This document shows positions 1 through 6,449 of a stretch of DNA of 14,871 nt, one piece after another. The translations under genes and the position numbers were made by a program. The stretch's first letter is position 1, and each line of letters opens with the position of its first letter. The stretch comes from Deferribacteres bacterium. GTDB taxonomy: Bacteria > Nitrospirota > Thermodesulfovibrionia > UBA6902. The stretch covers positions 1-14,871 of the forward strand of contig JAADFS010000281.1 in the NCBI GenBank assembly GCA_013152795.1. Reading direction: 5' to 3'. The notes beneath the pieces are model-generated. The model made no database searches. It was not told where the DNA came from and was given only the letters and a program-made list of their open reading frames with translations.

Positions 1-703
1 TGTGTCTGACAAACTCATCCTTGAACCTGAGCTTGTTTCCGTTTAAGACCTCCTTGTCGCCGAGCACTATCGCATTTTCCAGCGAACCGCCCCTTGCCAG
101 CCCTCTTGACCTCAACATTTCGACATCCCTGAGGAATCCAAAGGTCCTCGCAGGGGCGATTTCATTGATAAAATTCATTGTCGTTATATCAATTCCCAGC
201 TTCTGCTCTCCGAATGCCGGGTGGGTATGAAACAGGCGGTATGTTATTTTCGTGCCCTCATACGGCGTAACTGCAATCTGACATGCCCCTTCAATAACAA
301 CGACGGGTTCCAGGATTCTTATGCAGGAGATGGTCTTTGCCTGTTTTGCTATCCCGGCCTCGATTATCTTTGAGACAAAAGGCAGGGAGCTGCCGTCGAT
401 TATCGGAACCTCAGGACCGTCCAGCTCCACGTATGCATTGTCTATATTAAGCCCTGCAAACGCAGCCAGAAGATGCTCCACCGTTCCCACCTTCACGCCT
501 TCTGAAGCGAGTGTGGTTGCAAAGGTGGTTCCGGCGACAGAAGTAACGGTGGCCTTCATCCTGACATTTCTCTTGTCTGTTCTTATAAAGACTATACCGG
601 TATCCCTCGGGGCCGGAGAGAGTTTCATATTAATCTCCCTGCCGGTATGGAGCCCCCGCCCGCTTACAAGTACCTCTCTTTTTAAGGTGTTCTGGAATCG
701 CAT
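1..703 (-). CDS. lpxC: UDP-3-O-acyl-N-acetylglucosamine deacetylase, 5' part
   Basis: LpxC is the zinc deacetylase that commits UDP-3-O-acyl-GlcNAc to lipid A synthesis in the cytoplasm. The first 234 residues are visible; the gene runs off the window at base 1. The reading begins MRFQNTLKREVLVSGRGLHTG, the usual LpxC N-terminus. It carries the VEHLLAA motif, whose His is a zinc ligand in the family, followed by a conserved LDGPEVPIIDGSS stretch. The segment around ARTFGFLRD and the last residues EFVRH also match LpxC; the final His corresponds to the second zinc ligand. The third ligand (Asp) and the C-terminal lobe lie outside. The ATG at 703-701 has an AAGGA ribosome site about 9 bases upstream. 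It sits downstream of tldD on the same strand after a 146-base gap. Family call is firm; completeness of the 3' end cannot be judged. Confidence 0.96.
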   Translation of the reverse strand, partial: MRFQNTLKREVLVSGRGLHTGREINMKLSPAPRDTGIVFIRTDKRNVRMKATVTSVAGTTFATTLASEGVKVGTVEHLLAAFAGLNIDNAYVELDGPEVPIIDGSSLPFVSKIIEAGIAKQAKTISCIRILEPVVVIEGACQIAVTPYEGTKITYRLFHTHPAFGEQKLGIDITTMNFINEIAPARTFGFLRDVEMLRSRGLARGGSLENAIVLGDKEVLNGNKLRFKDEFVRH

Positions 704-849
704 AGTCACTATCCTTAAGCAAATTAAATACCAGAAAAAATATTCTTAAAAATCAACATGATAACAATTACAGATGTATCATAATTACATCGATAGTGTT
801 TACATTACACACAATCCGGCGCCGCCGGAACATATTTACCGATGTTAAT
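704..849 (-). promoter_or_regulatory. Leader region between tldD and lpxC, with a GC hairpin and AT-rich inverted repeat
   Basis: This AT-rich 146-base gap holds a perfect 5-bp hairpin (CCGGC/GCCGG, 816-828) just after the tldD stop, without a clear run of T on either side. It also contains an inverted repeat ATGATA (758-763) / TATCAT (777-782) and two AATTACA direct repeats (766-772 and 783-789). These could mark a regulatory site for lpxC transcription. No convincing -35/-10 pair was found, so the regulatory role is inference. Confidence 0.3.
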
Positions 850-2241
850 TCAGACCTCGCCTCCCACAACCATCTCCGGAATTCTGACAGTGGGCATTGC
901 ATCGGATACCGGCACCCCCTGGCCGTCTTTGCCGCATGTGCCTATTGCAAATCCGATGTCATTGCCGACCATGTCTATGGATTTGAGAACCTCCGGGCCG
1001 TTGCCTATAAGTGTGGCCCCCCTTACAGGTTCTCCGATCCGTCCTTTTTCAATCAGGTAGCCTTCGGAAACATCAAAAACGAACTCTCCTGTAACGGTAT
1101 TGACCTGGCCTCCTCCCATTTTTTTAACAAAAAAGCCCTTTTCAACGGACCCCAGTATCTTCCCCGGATCCCCCTCACCGGGGGCGATGAATGTATTGCT
1201 CATCCTTGGAATCGGCCTGTGTTTATATGACTGCCGCCTGCCGTTGCCCGTTGAAGAAACACCCTCCTTCATTGCGGTCAGCCTGTCATACATATATCCC
1301 TTGAGGATGCCATTTTCGACGAGTACGGTCCGCTGCGAGAGCACGCCTTCATCATCAAAACGGAAGGAACCCCTTTTATTGGGGAGTGTCGAGTCATCGA
1401 CAATGGTAATCAGCGGTGATGCTATCCGCTGTCCGACCTTGTTGCTGTAAACCGATAATCCCTGCTGTACAAGGTCGGCCTCCAGGCCGTGTCCAACGGC
1501 CTCGTGTATCATTGTGCCCCCTGCCTCTGCGGAGATTACAACCGGCATTCTCCCGCCGGGGGCCTTCGGGGCCTTCAGCATCTCCACCGCCTTACGCGCT
1601 GTTCTCGCCGCTATGTCATCAAGAGGATGTTCATCAAAGAGCTCAAAACCCGACAACCCGCCCACAGGCTCATATCCGGTCTGCAGGACATCGCCCTCGG
1701 CGGCGATGACCTGGACAAGCGCAAGGGTGTAAACACGTTCTTCTTCCGTAATTGTACCGTCCGATGTTGCAATACAGACATTCTGTACAGAGTCCCTGTA
1801 AATTACGGACACCTGCCTGACGCTGGCGCTGACGCCTTTTGCGGCCCTGTTTGCATCCTCCACAAGGGATATTTTTTTGCCGATCTCAACATCTGGAGGA
1901 TAATCCTTTATTTTAAAATCAACCCGGGGCCTGACCTTTCTCAGGTCGAATACAGCGTCCCTTTCCGTGCCTTCTTTCACCGCCCTGCCGACAGTCCCCG
2001 CAATATCCATCAGTGAGTCCTTCGAGAAATCATTGCTGTATGCATATGCTGTCTTGTCACCGAATATGACCCTTACGCCGATGCCGGCATCCATGCCTGA
2101 GACGAGCTTTTCTATCTTGTCATCTTCAAGATGTATTGACAGCGGTATCTGATGCTCAACAAAAACATCCGCATAATCACCGCCGGTTGACAGGGCCTTC
2201 TTGATAATCATTGATAAAAGGTCATCAGGTATCCTGATCAT
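850..2241 (-). CDS. tldD: TldD/PmbA family metalloprotease TldD
   Basis: TldD, with its partner TldE/PmbA, forms a cytoplasmic zinc protease known for maturing modified peptides (for example microcin B17) and degrading unfolded peptides. The 463-residue product has family length. It carries the HExxxH-type metal motif HEAVGHGLE, with His246, Glu247 and His251. Further family blocks are RGSFRFDDEGV, ENGILKGYMYDRL, STGNGRRQSYKHRPIPRMSN and GGGQVNTVTGEFVFDVSEGY, and the gene ends near VPEMVVGG-like residues as in E. coli TldD. Presence of the HExxxH motif makes this the catalytic TldD type rather than TldE. An AGGAGGA ribosome site lies about 10 bases before the ATG at 2241. No tldE/pmbA partner lies on either side here, so the partner must be elsewhere or absent. 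Divergent from the msbA-like gene. Confidence 0.95.
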   Translation of the reverse strand: MIRIPDDLLSMIIKKALSTGGDYADVFVEHQIPLSIHLEDDKIEKLVSGMDAGIGVRVIFGDKTAYAYSNDFSKDSLMDIAGTVGRAVKEGTERDAVFDLRKVRPRVDFKIKDYPPDVEIGKKISLVEDANRAAKGVSASVRQVSVIYRDSVQNVCIATSDGTITEEERVYTLALVQVIAAEGDVLQTGYEPVGGLSGFELFDEHPLDDIAARTARKAVEMLKAPKAPGGRMPVVISAEAGGTMIHEAVGHGLEADLVQQGLSVYSNKVGQRIASPLITIVDDSTLPNKRGSFRFDDEGVLSQRTVLVENGILKGYMYDRLTAMKEGVSSTGNGRRQSYKHRPIPRMSNTFIAPGEGDPGKILGSVEKGFFVKKMGGGQVNTVTGEFVFDVSEGYLIEKGRIGEPVRGATLIGNGPEVLKSIDMVGNDIGFAIGTCGKDGQGVPVSDAMPTVRIPEMVVGGEV

Positions 2242-2486
2242 TCCGTTCGTCTCCTCCTGCCGGTTGAGAAGTTAACACAATTTAATCTCCAATCATGTAG
2301 TTTAATATAAATGAGAATAAATTTTTTAAAATGCCGTTTGGTCTCCGGCCGGATTAAGCCTTTTTAATCTCCGGGTTTAACATTCAAAATTGCACGAAGA
2401 CGGTTTAAAAGTTGAACAGATATCATTATTTCTGTTGTTTCGGCTTATCCGGGATCATTCTTTACATAAACCTTACAGCGGCATTA

Positions 2487-2541
2487 AAATACCGCCTGCG
2501 GGCAGGAGGGCCTGCCGGAAAGGCTTTATCTGCGATTCTTT
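2487..2541 (+). repeat. Palindromic dispersed repeat, copy 1 (inverted relative to 5736-5790)
   Basis: A 55-base unit that matches the reverse complement of 5736-5790 at about 50 of 55 positions by eye. Its core is a perfect hairpin GGCAGG-AGGG-CCTGCC (2501-2516). It overlaps an alternative hairpin CCTGC-GG-GCAGG (2495-2506). The conserved right half runs from the core through GGCTTTATCTGCGAT. It has the look of a REP/BIME-like intergenic palindrome; no encoded protein and no target-site duplication were seen. Confidence 0.8.
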
Positions 2542-2550
2542 CATATGAGC

Positions 2551-2580
2551 TTTATATATGGTTGCATATTCTTTTATACT
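2551..2580 (+). promoter_or_regulatory. Possible promoter for a leaderless msbA-like mRNA
   Basis: TTTATA (2551-2556) and TATACT (2575-2580) are separated by 18 bases and would start transcription at about 2587-2588, the A of the ATG. No Shine-Dalgarno sequence precedes either candidate ATG (2588 or 2594). A TATAAT at 2580-2585 overlaps but would start transcription inside the gene. Weak -35; prediction only. Confidence 0.3.
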
Positions 2581-2587
2581 ATAATCC

Positions 2588-4309
2588 ATGCGGATGTTTA
2601 AAAGGATAATCACTCTCACCAAACCCTACTGGCCGAGAGTGGTGGGAGGTATCGTCCTCGGCCTTATTGTCTCCGGTATAACAGCCTCTATAGCCTGGAT
2701 TGTCAAGCCAGCCCTCGATGACGTACTGGTGGCGAAGAAATATGAGTATCTCAGGTTTGTCCCCCTCGGCATCGTCCTGCTTTTTACCGCAAAGGGCCTG
2801 GTGGGATTCGGACAGACATACCTGATGAAGTCTGCTGGTATGAAGTTAATGAGGGAGATGAGAAACAGGCTGTTCAACCATATCCTGACGCTGCCCGTCG
2901 GTTTTTTCAACAGGGAGTCATCAGGTGTTATCATATCAAGGATAATTAATGACGTGGAAGTACTGAACGGTCTGATCTCTCATGTGATGAGAACCTTTGT
3001 CATGGAAATCCCCACGGTTGTTTTCCTGCTGGGAATAGCATTTTACAGGAGGTGGGACCTGACACTGATGACCCTGATCCTGCTTCCCTTCATCGGTCTG
3101 AGCACGAGAAAATTCGGCAAGAGGGTGAAAAAGAAGAGGAAGGATGCCCAGAGAAGGATATCACTGGTAACACACAGGATAGGAGAGGCTATTCAGGGGA
3201 TGCGCATAATCAAGGTCTTTAACCGTGAAGACGTGATGGGAGAGAAGTTCAAAAATGAAAATCAGAGATACTACAGGGAAATGCTGCGTGTGATAAGGCT
3301 CAAGGAATTTACAAAGCTGGTTATAGATGTTGTAACCGGCATGGGCGTGGCCTTTGCCTTGTGGTACGGCGTCACCCTGATCGCGAAGGGCACCATGTCA
3401 CCGGGTGACCTCGCCTCCATGCTTGCGGCGGTTTATATGGCCTTCTCACCGATCAAGAAGATAGGCGAGGCTTATACCGCCCTGCAGGAGACGATAGGTT
3501 CAATAGAGAGGATAGATACCCTGCTCGACACCGCGCAGGAAGAAAAGGGCAGCATCAAGATAGACAGGTTTACGGATGCTTTGAGATTCAGGAACGTCTC
3601 CTTTGCCTATCCCGGAAACAGCTCCTATGTATTGAAGGATATCAATCTCGATATAAATCACGGGGAGGTCATCGCCATCGTGGGCCAGAGCGGCGTCGGA
3701 AAATCTACCCTTGTGGACCTGATCCCGAGGTTCCGGAGACCTTCGGCCGGCGTTATCACAATCGACGGGATAAACCTCAACGACGTGGAACAACATTCAT
3801 TACGGGAGCTCATAGGCATTGTAAGCCAAGACATAATACTTTTCAATGATACGGTCAGGGAAAACATAGCGTTCGGCAGGAGAGGCGCAACGGAAAGCGA
3901 TATCATCCGAGCCGCAAGGCTTGCATATGCCGATGAATTCATAAGCGAGCTTCCTGAACAGTATGACAGTGTTATAGGCGAAAGGGGGCTCATGCTGTCC
4001 GGGGGACAGCGGCAGAGGATAGCAATAGCAAGGGCGATACTGAAAAATCCCCCCATCCTGATACTTGATGAGGCCACATCCTCTCTTGATTCGGTCTCAG
4101 AGGCGACGGTACAGAAGGCCCTTGAAAAATTAATGAAGGGCAGGACAACCATTGTCATCGCCCACAGATTGTCGACGATCAGGAATGCGGACAGGATAGT
4201 GATTCTCGATAAAGGCAGGATCACAGACAGCGGCACGCATGAACAGCTCATATCGCGGAATGACACCTATATGCGGTTCTACAATGCATTCGCCATGTCC
4301 GCTTCGTGA
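2588..4309 (+). CDS. msbA: MsbA-like lipid A/multidrug ABC exporter (fused membrane and ATPase domains)
   Basis: A 573-residue half-transporter that would dimerise in the inner membrane; MsbA flips lipid A-core to the periplasmic face. The N-terminal about 320 residues form the six-helix exporter domain: hydrophobic stretches near 17-40, 55-76, 135-180 and 245-295, with intracellular loops rich in Arg/Lys. The ATPase domain has every hallmark: Walker A GQSGVGKST at 366-374, signature LSGGQ at 470-474, Walker B ILILDE at 490-495 and the switch His526 in IAHRLS. The start at 2588 or 2594 fits family length, but no ribosome site precedes either. The family also contains drug and peptide exporters; the lipid A role rests on the N-terminal style and proximity to lpxC and is inferred. 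Transcribed divergently from tldD. Confidence 0.85.
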   Translation: MRMFKRIITLTKPYWPRVVGGIVLGLIVSGITASIAWIVKPALDDVLVAKKYEYLRFVPLGIVLLFTAKGLVGFGQTYLMKSAGMKLMREMRNRLFNHILTLPVGFFNRESSGVIISRIINDVEVLNGLISHVMRTFVMEIPTVVFLLGIAFYRRWDLTLMTLILLPFIGLSTRKFGKRVKKKRKDAQRRISLVTHRIGEAIQGMRIIKVFNREDVMGEKFKNENQRYYREMLRVIRLKEFTKLVIDVVTGMGVAFALWYGVTLIAKGTMSPGDLASMLAAVYMAFSPIKKIGEAYTALQETIGSIERIDTLLDTAQEEKGSIKIDRFTDALRFRNVSFAYPGNSSYVLKDINLDINHGEVIAIVGQSGVGKSTLVDLIPRFRRPSAGVITIDGINLNDVEQHSLRELIGIVSQDIILFNDTVRENIAFGRRGATESDIIRAARLAYADEFISELPEQYDSVIGERGLMLSGGQRQRIAIARAILKNPPILILDEATSSLDSVSEATVQKALEKLMKGRTTIVIAHRLSTIRNADRIVILDKGRITDSGTHEQLISRNDTYMRFYNAFAMSAS

Positions 4310-4542
4310 ACCGACACGGGCAGTGCTTCTCACCCGATCTTCAGTCAAAGCAGCACCGCTGATCCCTCTTAAACCACGCAAAACCCACCTCACCGTCATT
4401 ATAAAATAAGTAAAAAATTATAATTTCCAAAACGGAGTTTTTTGTATATACTTTTTATAAAATTTGCTCCTGTAAAATTTTTCCACTGATATAACGGACG
4501 GACAGCACGTGTCCGATACACAAGATTTAAAAGGAGAGGAAA
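4310..4542 (+). promoter_or_regulatory. Intergenic region with hairpin before the CII-like gene
   Basis: 233 bases without a gene, strongly AT-rich from 4400 to 4490. A perfect 6-bp hairpin CGGACA-GCACG-TGTCCG (4499-4515) lies 18 bases before the AAGGAGAGG ribosome site. It could be an operator for the HTH protein that follows or a leader stem. Several TATAAT-like boxes occur in the AT-rich part, but none has a convincing -35 partner. No clear terminator for the preceding ABC gene was identified. Confidence 0.35.
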
Positions 4543-5022
4543 ATGGAACTGTCTTATCAGGTTTTAAAAAGTGTCATAGAAAAAGTGGGCGCCAAGATGG
4601 TGGCCGCTGAGCTTAATGTATCACCCACGCTGGTTTACAAATGGTGCGAGGAAGTTGCAGAACTGCCTGACGGTTCAAAGACGAGCGGAGCCCCTAATCC
4701 GCTGGACCGCATAATCAGGATTTACGAAGTAACGGAAGACGAGAGAATAATAAACTGGCTGTGCCAGTCCGCCGGAGGGTTTTTCGTCAAAAACATTCAC
4801 AGTGACAAATCCGACATCAATATCGACGTGTTCCAGAATATACAGCGCTTTGTCAAGGAGTTTTCAGACACACTCGATGCCATAGTGCAGTCATACAATG
4901 ACGATAAAAAGATATCGGAAAGCGACGCCCGGAAGATACGGAAAGAATGGGAGGACCTGAAACGCATGGGTGAGGCCTTTGTAGTGGCGTGCGAGGCCGG
5001 TACGTTTAATGATAAAAAATGA
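4543..5022 (+). CDS. Small HTH protein, phage regulatory CII-like
   Basis: A 159-residue acidic cytoplasmic protein. Residues about 8-36 (VLKSVIEKVGAKMVAAEL then NVSPTLVYKWCEE) form a helix-turn-helix, with the turn at NVSPT and a YKW recognition helix. The middle (DRIIRIYEVTEDERIINWLC) and FFVKN segment match stand-alone proteins usually annotated as phage CII-type regulators. The last 60 residues look helical, with charged heptad-like spacing from 90 to 145, perhaps an oligomerisation segment. A good AAGGAGAGG site lies 4-5 bases before the ATG. No phage genes are nearby, so it is more likely a host-adopted regulator than part of a prophage. Function inferred from the HTH; target unknown. 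Confidence 0.65.
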   Translation: MELSYQVLKSVIEKVGAKMVAAELNVSPTLVYKWCEEVAELPDGSKTSGAPNPLDRIIRIYEVTEDERIINWLCQSAGGFFVKNIHSDKSDINIDVFQNIQRFVKEFSDTLDAIVQSYNDDKKISESDARKIRKEWEDLKRMGEAFVVACEAGTFNDKK

Positions 5023-5064
5023 AGCAAGAGCTTGCAAACCATAAGATATTATAAGGAGGGAAGA

Positions 5065-5574
5065 ATGAACAGGAATATGAAAATATCGTCTATGGTGATT
5101 TTTGCATTATGCGTTTTATCTTTTTATGGTTGTGCCACCGGGACAAAGTTGTTTGTGGACGACCAGTACATGGGTGATACGCCGGCAGTGGTCTGTCTGG
5201 AAAGGGATAAAACATACAAGGTCACTCTGCAGAAAGGGGAAAACGAAAATGTTATGAACATCCATGTCACGACAGATACATACAAGCCGGTTTTTTTTGG
5301 TGTCAACTTTTTTGTTGAAATGGAAAACGGAGCCGTAGTCCATGGGACGGAAACCGTAGACGAAATGGGGAATTTGAATTTCCAGAGAAATATAAACATA
5401 AGCATTCCTCAGAATAAGGATTCGGTTGTTGTGAAGTTTCTGACGGAAGAAGATTCACTGTTTGAGATAATAAACAACGAAGAATTTATGAGAAAATGGT
5501 TCTCGGCATGCAAGGGTAATGACGGCGGGGGAAAAATCCCCCGCACTTCACCTTTTCTCGCAGCGGGCCGGTGA
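5065..5574 (+). CDS. Small lipoprotein, PEGA-like
   Basis: The ATG at 5065 is chosen because an AAGGAGGG site lies 4 bases upstream; the reading frame also stays open further upstream. The 169-residue product starts with a basic N-terminus (MNRNMK), a hydrophobic core and a Cys at residue 23 in the context SFYGC. This looks like a lipoprotein signal, although Tyr at -2 is not ideal. Residues 26-60 (TKLFVDDQYMGDTPAVV...) resemble a short PEGA-type beta domain, often found in surface lipoproteins. The rest has no family I recognise. The last about 15 residues are read through a perfect terminator-like hairpin (5525-5544), and tandem TAA-TGA stops exist just before it in another frame, so the natural C-terminus may be altered. 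Likely co-transcribed with the HTH gene 42 bases upstream. Confidence 0.7.
   Translation: MNRNMKISSMVIFALCVLSFYGCATGTKLFVDDQYMGDTPAVVCLERDKTYKVTLQKGENENVMNIHVTTDTYKPVFFGVNFFVEMENGAVVHGTETVDEMGNLNFQRNINISIPQNKDSVVVKFLTEEDSLFEIINNEEFMRKWFSACKGNDGGGKIPRTSPFLAAGR
5525..5544 (+). terminator. Terminator-like hairpin inside the lipoprotein 3' end
   Basis: Perfect 8-bp stem GCGGGGGA / TCCCCCGC with an AAAA loop, followed about 8 bases later by CCTTTTCT. The stem is strong but the T-run is offset and short, so termination efficiency is uncertain. It lies inside the lipoprotein reading frame, 30 bases before its stop. Confidence 0.5.
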
Positions 5575-5623
5575 AGAAAATGAACCCTGAGGTCGCTTCA
5601 ACATTATCTTAACCTTAATCTTA

Positions 5624-5678
5624 ACCTTAATGTTGCATAAAGGCAGGAGAGTTCCGGGTTGCGGGTTCAAAGTTCTGA
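5624..5678 (+). repeat. Direct repeat copy A, with TTGCGGG-type heptamers
   Basis: Shares ACCTTAATGTTGCATAAA, then GGCAGGAGAGTT, then a heptamer run and TTCAAAGTTCTGA with 8095-8157. This copy has two heptamers (TTCCGGG, TTGCGGG) where the other has three. Its GGCAGGAGAG segment also occurs in the palindromic repeat family (exactly in the 5736-5790 copy), linking the two families. Confidence 0.8.
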
Positions 5679-5735
5679 GTCAGGATGAAACAAGTCCCCC
5701 CTTCCCTCGGGAGGGGGGTGAGCTGTTACCACCGA

Positions 5736-5790
5736 AAAGTATCGCAGATAAAGCCTTTCCGGCAGGCTCTCCTGCCTGCGGGCGATATTT
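5736..5790 (-). repeat. Palindromic dispersed repeat, copy 2
   Basis: Reverse-complement partner of 2487-2541, with about five differences in 55 bases. The core hairpin GGCAGG-AGAG-CCTGCC is kept intact and the one change in that core falls in the loop, as expected for an element selected or propagated as a hairpin. It ends just before the ribosome site of the membrane protein gene. Confidence 0.8.
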
Positions 5791-5817
5791 TTATATTTAA
5801 GATTGCAGGAGAATAAT

Positions 5818-6333
5818 ATGGATGAGAGAGAAGAACAGAAGGACAAGGCCGCAACAGACCATAAGTTCTGGAGGGGTGGTGTATGGCTGTTCTGGTGGAG
5901 AGTTCAGAAGGAGAAACTGGAATTTCAGGTTGAACAATATCATACACTGAAAATTACTCAATCAGCAAGAGGGATAAGTTTTTTGTTGCTCTTATTCAGT
6001 GGAGTGGTTTCCCTTATATTTGCTTATTTTGTTTTTAATCTGGGAATATTTTCCTTGTTTGACATTTTTATTTCTTTTGTATTGGGATATTTTATTTATA
6101 GAGGGCACAAATGGGCAATTGTTTCGGCCATGATTTTCTGGACACTTGGAAAATTTCTTTTGATTCTGGATAATATATCTGCCGCAGACAAATTACCTAT
6201 CCTTGTTTCCCAGATTATTACCCAAATTATTTGGTGGTCCTTCTATATGCACGCTTTCTATGTCGCCTTGAAAGTGGAAATGCTGAGACAAAAACAGGAG
6301 CGGCATGGCAGAAGGCCTTCCCTGACAGGCTGA
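5818..6333 (+). CDS. Orphan four-helix membrane protein
   Basis: The ATG at 5818 is preceded by AGGAG at 6 bases; the frame is open further upstream but without a better site. The 171-residue product has a charged N-terminus (MDEREEQKDK), an aromatic patch (GGVWLFWW at 20-27) and four hydrophobic segments near 53-75, 77-95, 98-118 and 126-150. It ends in a basic tail, so both termini are probably cytoplasmic. I do not recognise the family. Base composition is visibly more AT-rich than the neighbouring genes, which hints at separate ancestry. It lies 116 bases before the anchored solute-binding gene on the same strand and could be co-transcribed with it. Confidence 0.6.
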   Translation: MDEREEQKDKAATDHKFWRGGVWLFWWRVQKEKLEFQVEQYHTLKITQSARGISFLLLLFSGVVSLIFAYFVFNLGIFSLFDIFISFVLGYFIYRGHKWAIVSAMIFWTLGKFLLILDNISAADKLPILVSQIITQIIWWSFYMHAFYVALKVEMLRQKQERHGRRPSLTG

Positions 6334-6449
6334 GATAAAAATATTTACATATAACGGACAGGTGATATTTTTTTGCATCTGTAATGTAATATATGAATAT
6401 CGGAAGGGGAGAGACGGATTTGAACTGAAATAGAGGAATTCACAGAGAA

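Larger units (their letters stand above)
2242..2587. other. Divergent intergenic region between tldD and the msbA-like gene
   Basis: 346 bases without a credible gene. The tldD-proximal half (about 2280-2340) is very AT-rich, as expected for a promoter area. The other half contains a 55-base palindromic dispersed repeat (2487-2541), followed by an AT-rich stretch directly before the msbA-like start. No recognisable riboswitch or RNA gene was seen. Confidence 0.6.
5575..5817. other. Repeat-rich intergenic region
   Basis: 243 bases without a gene. From left to right: a short tandem CTTAACCTTAAT motif (5608-5630), a direct-repeat copy with heptamers (5624-5678), a GC hairpin with core CCCTC-GG-GAGGG (5699-5718), and an inverted copy of the palindromic repeat (5736-5790). 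The ribosome site of the next gene follows. No convincing promoter was found. Confidence 0.7.

Noticed and set aside
796..1230. Open frame on the plus strand over the tldD 3' end
   Set aside because: Shadow of tldD, which has all catalytic motifs.
2580..2585. TATAAT directly before the msbA-like ATG as the main -10 box
   Set aside because: It would start transcription downstream of the first ATG and has no -35 partner at 16-18 bases.
3658..4266. Long open frame antisense to the ATPase domain of the msbA-like gene
   Set aside because: It mirrors a strongly supported coding region, has a composition typical of a shadow frame and no family resemblance.
4543..5022. Prophage marker
   Set aside because: Only a CII-like HTH gene; no integrase, structural, lysis or replication genes and no attachment repeats around it.
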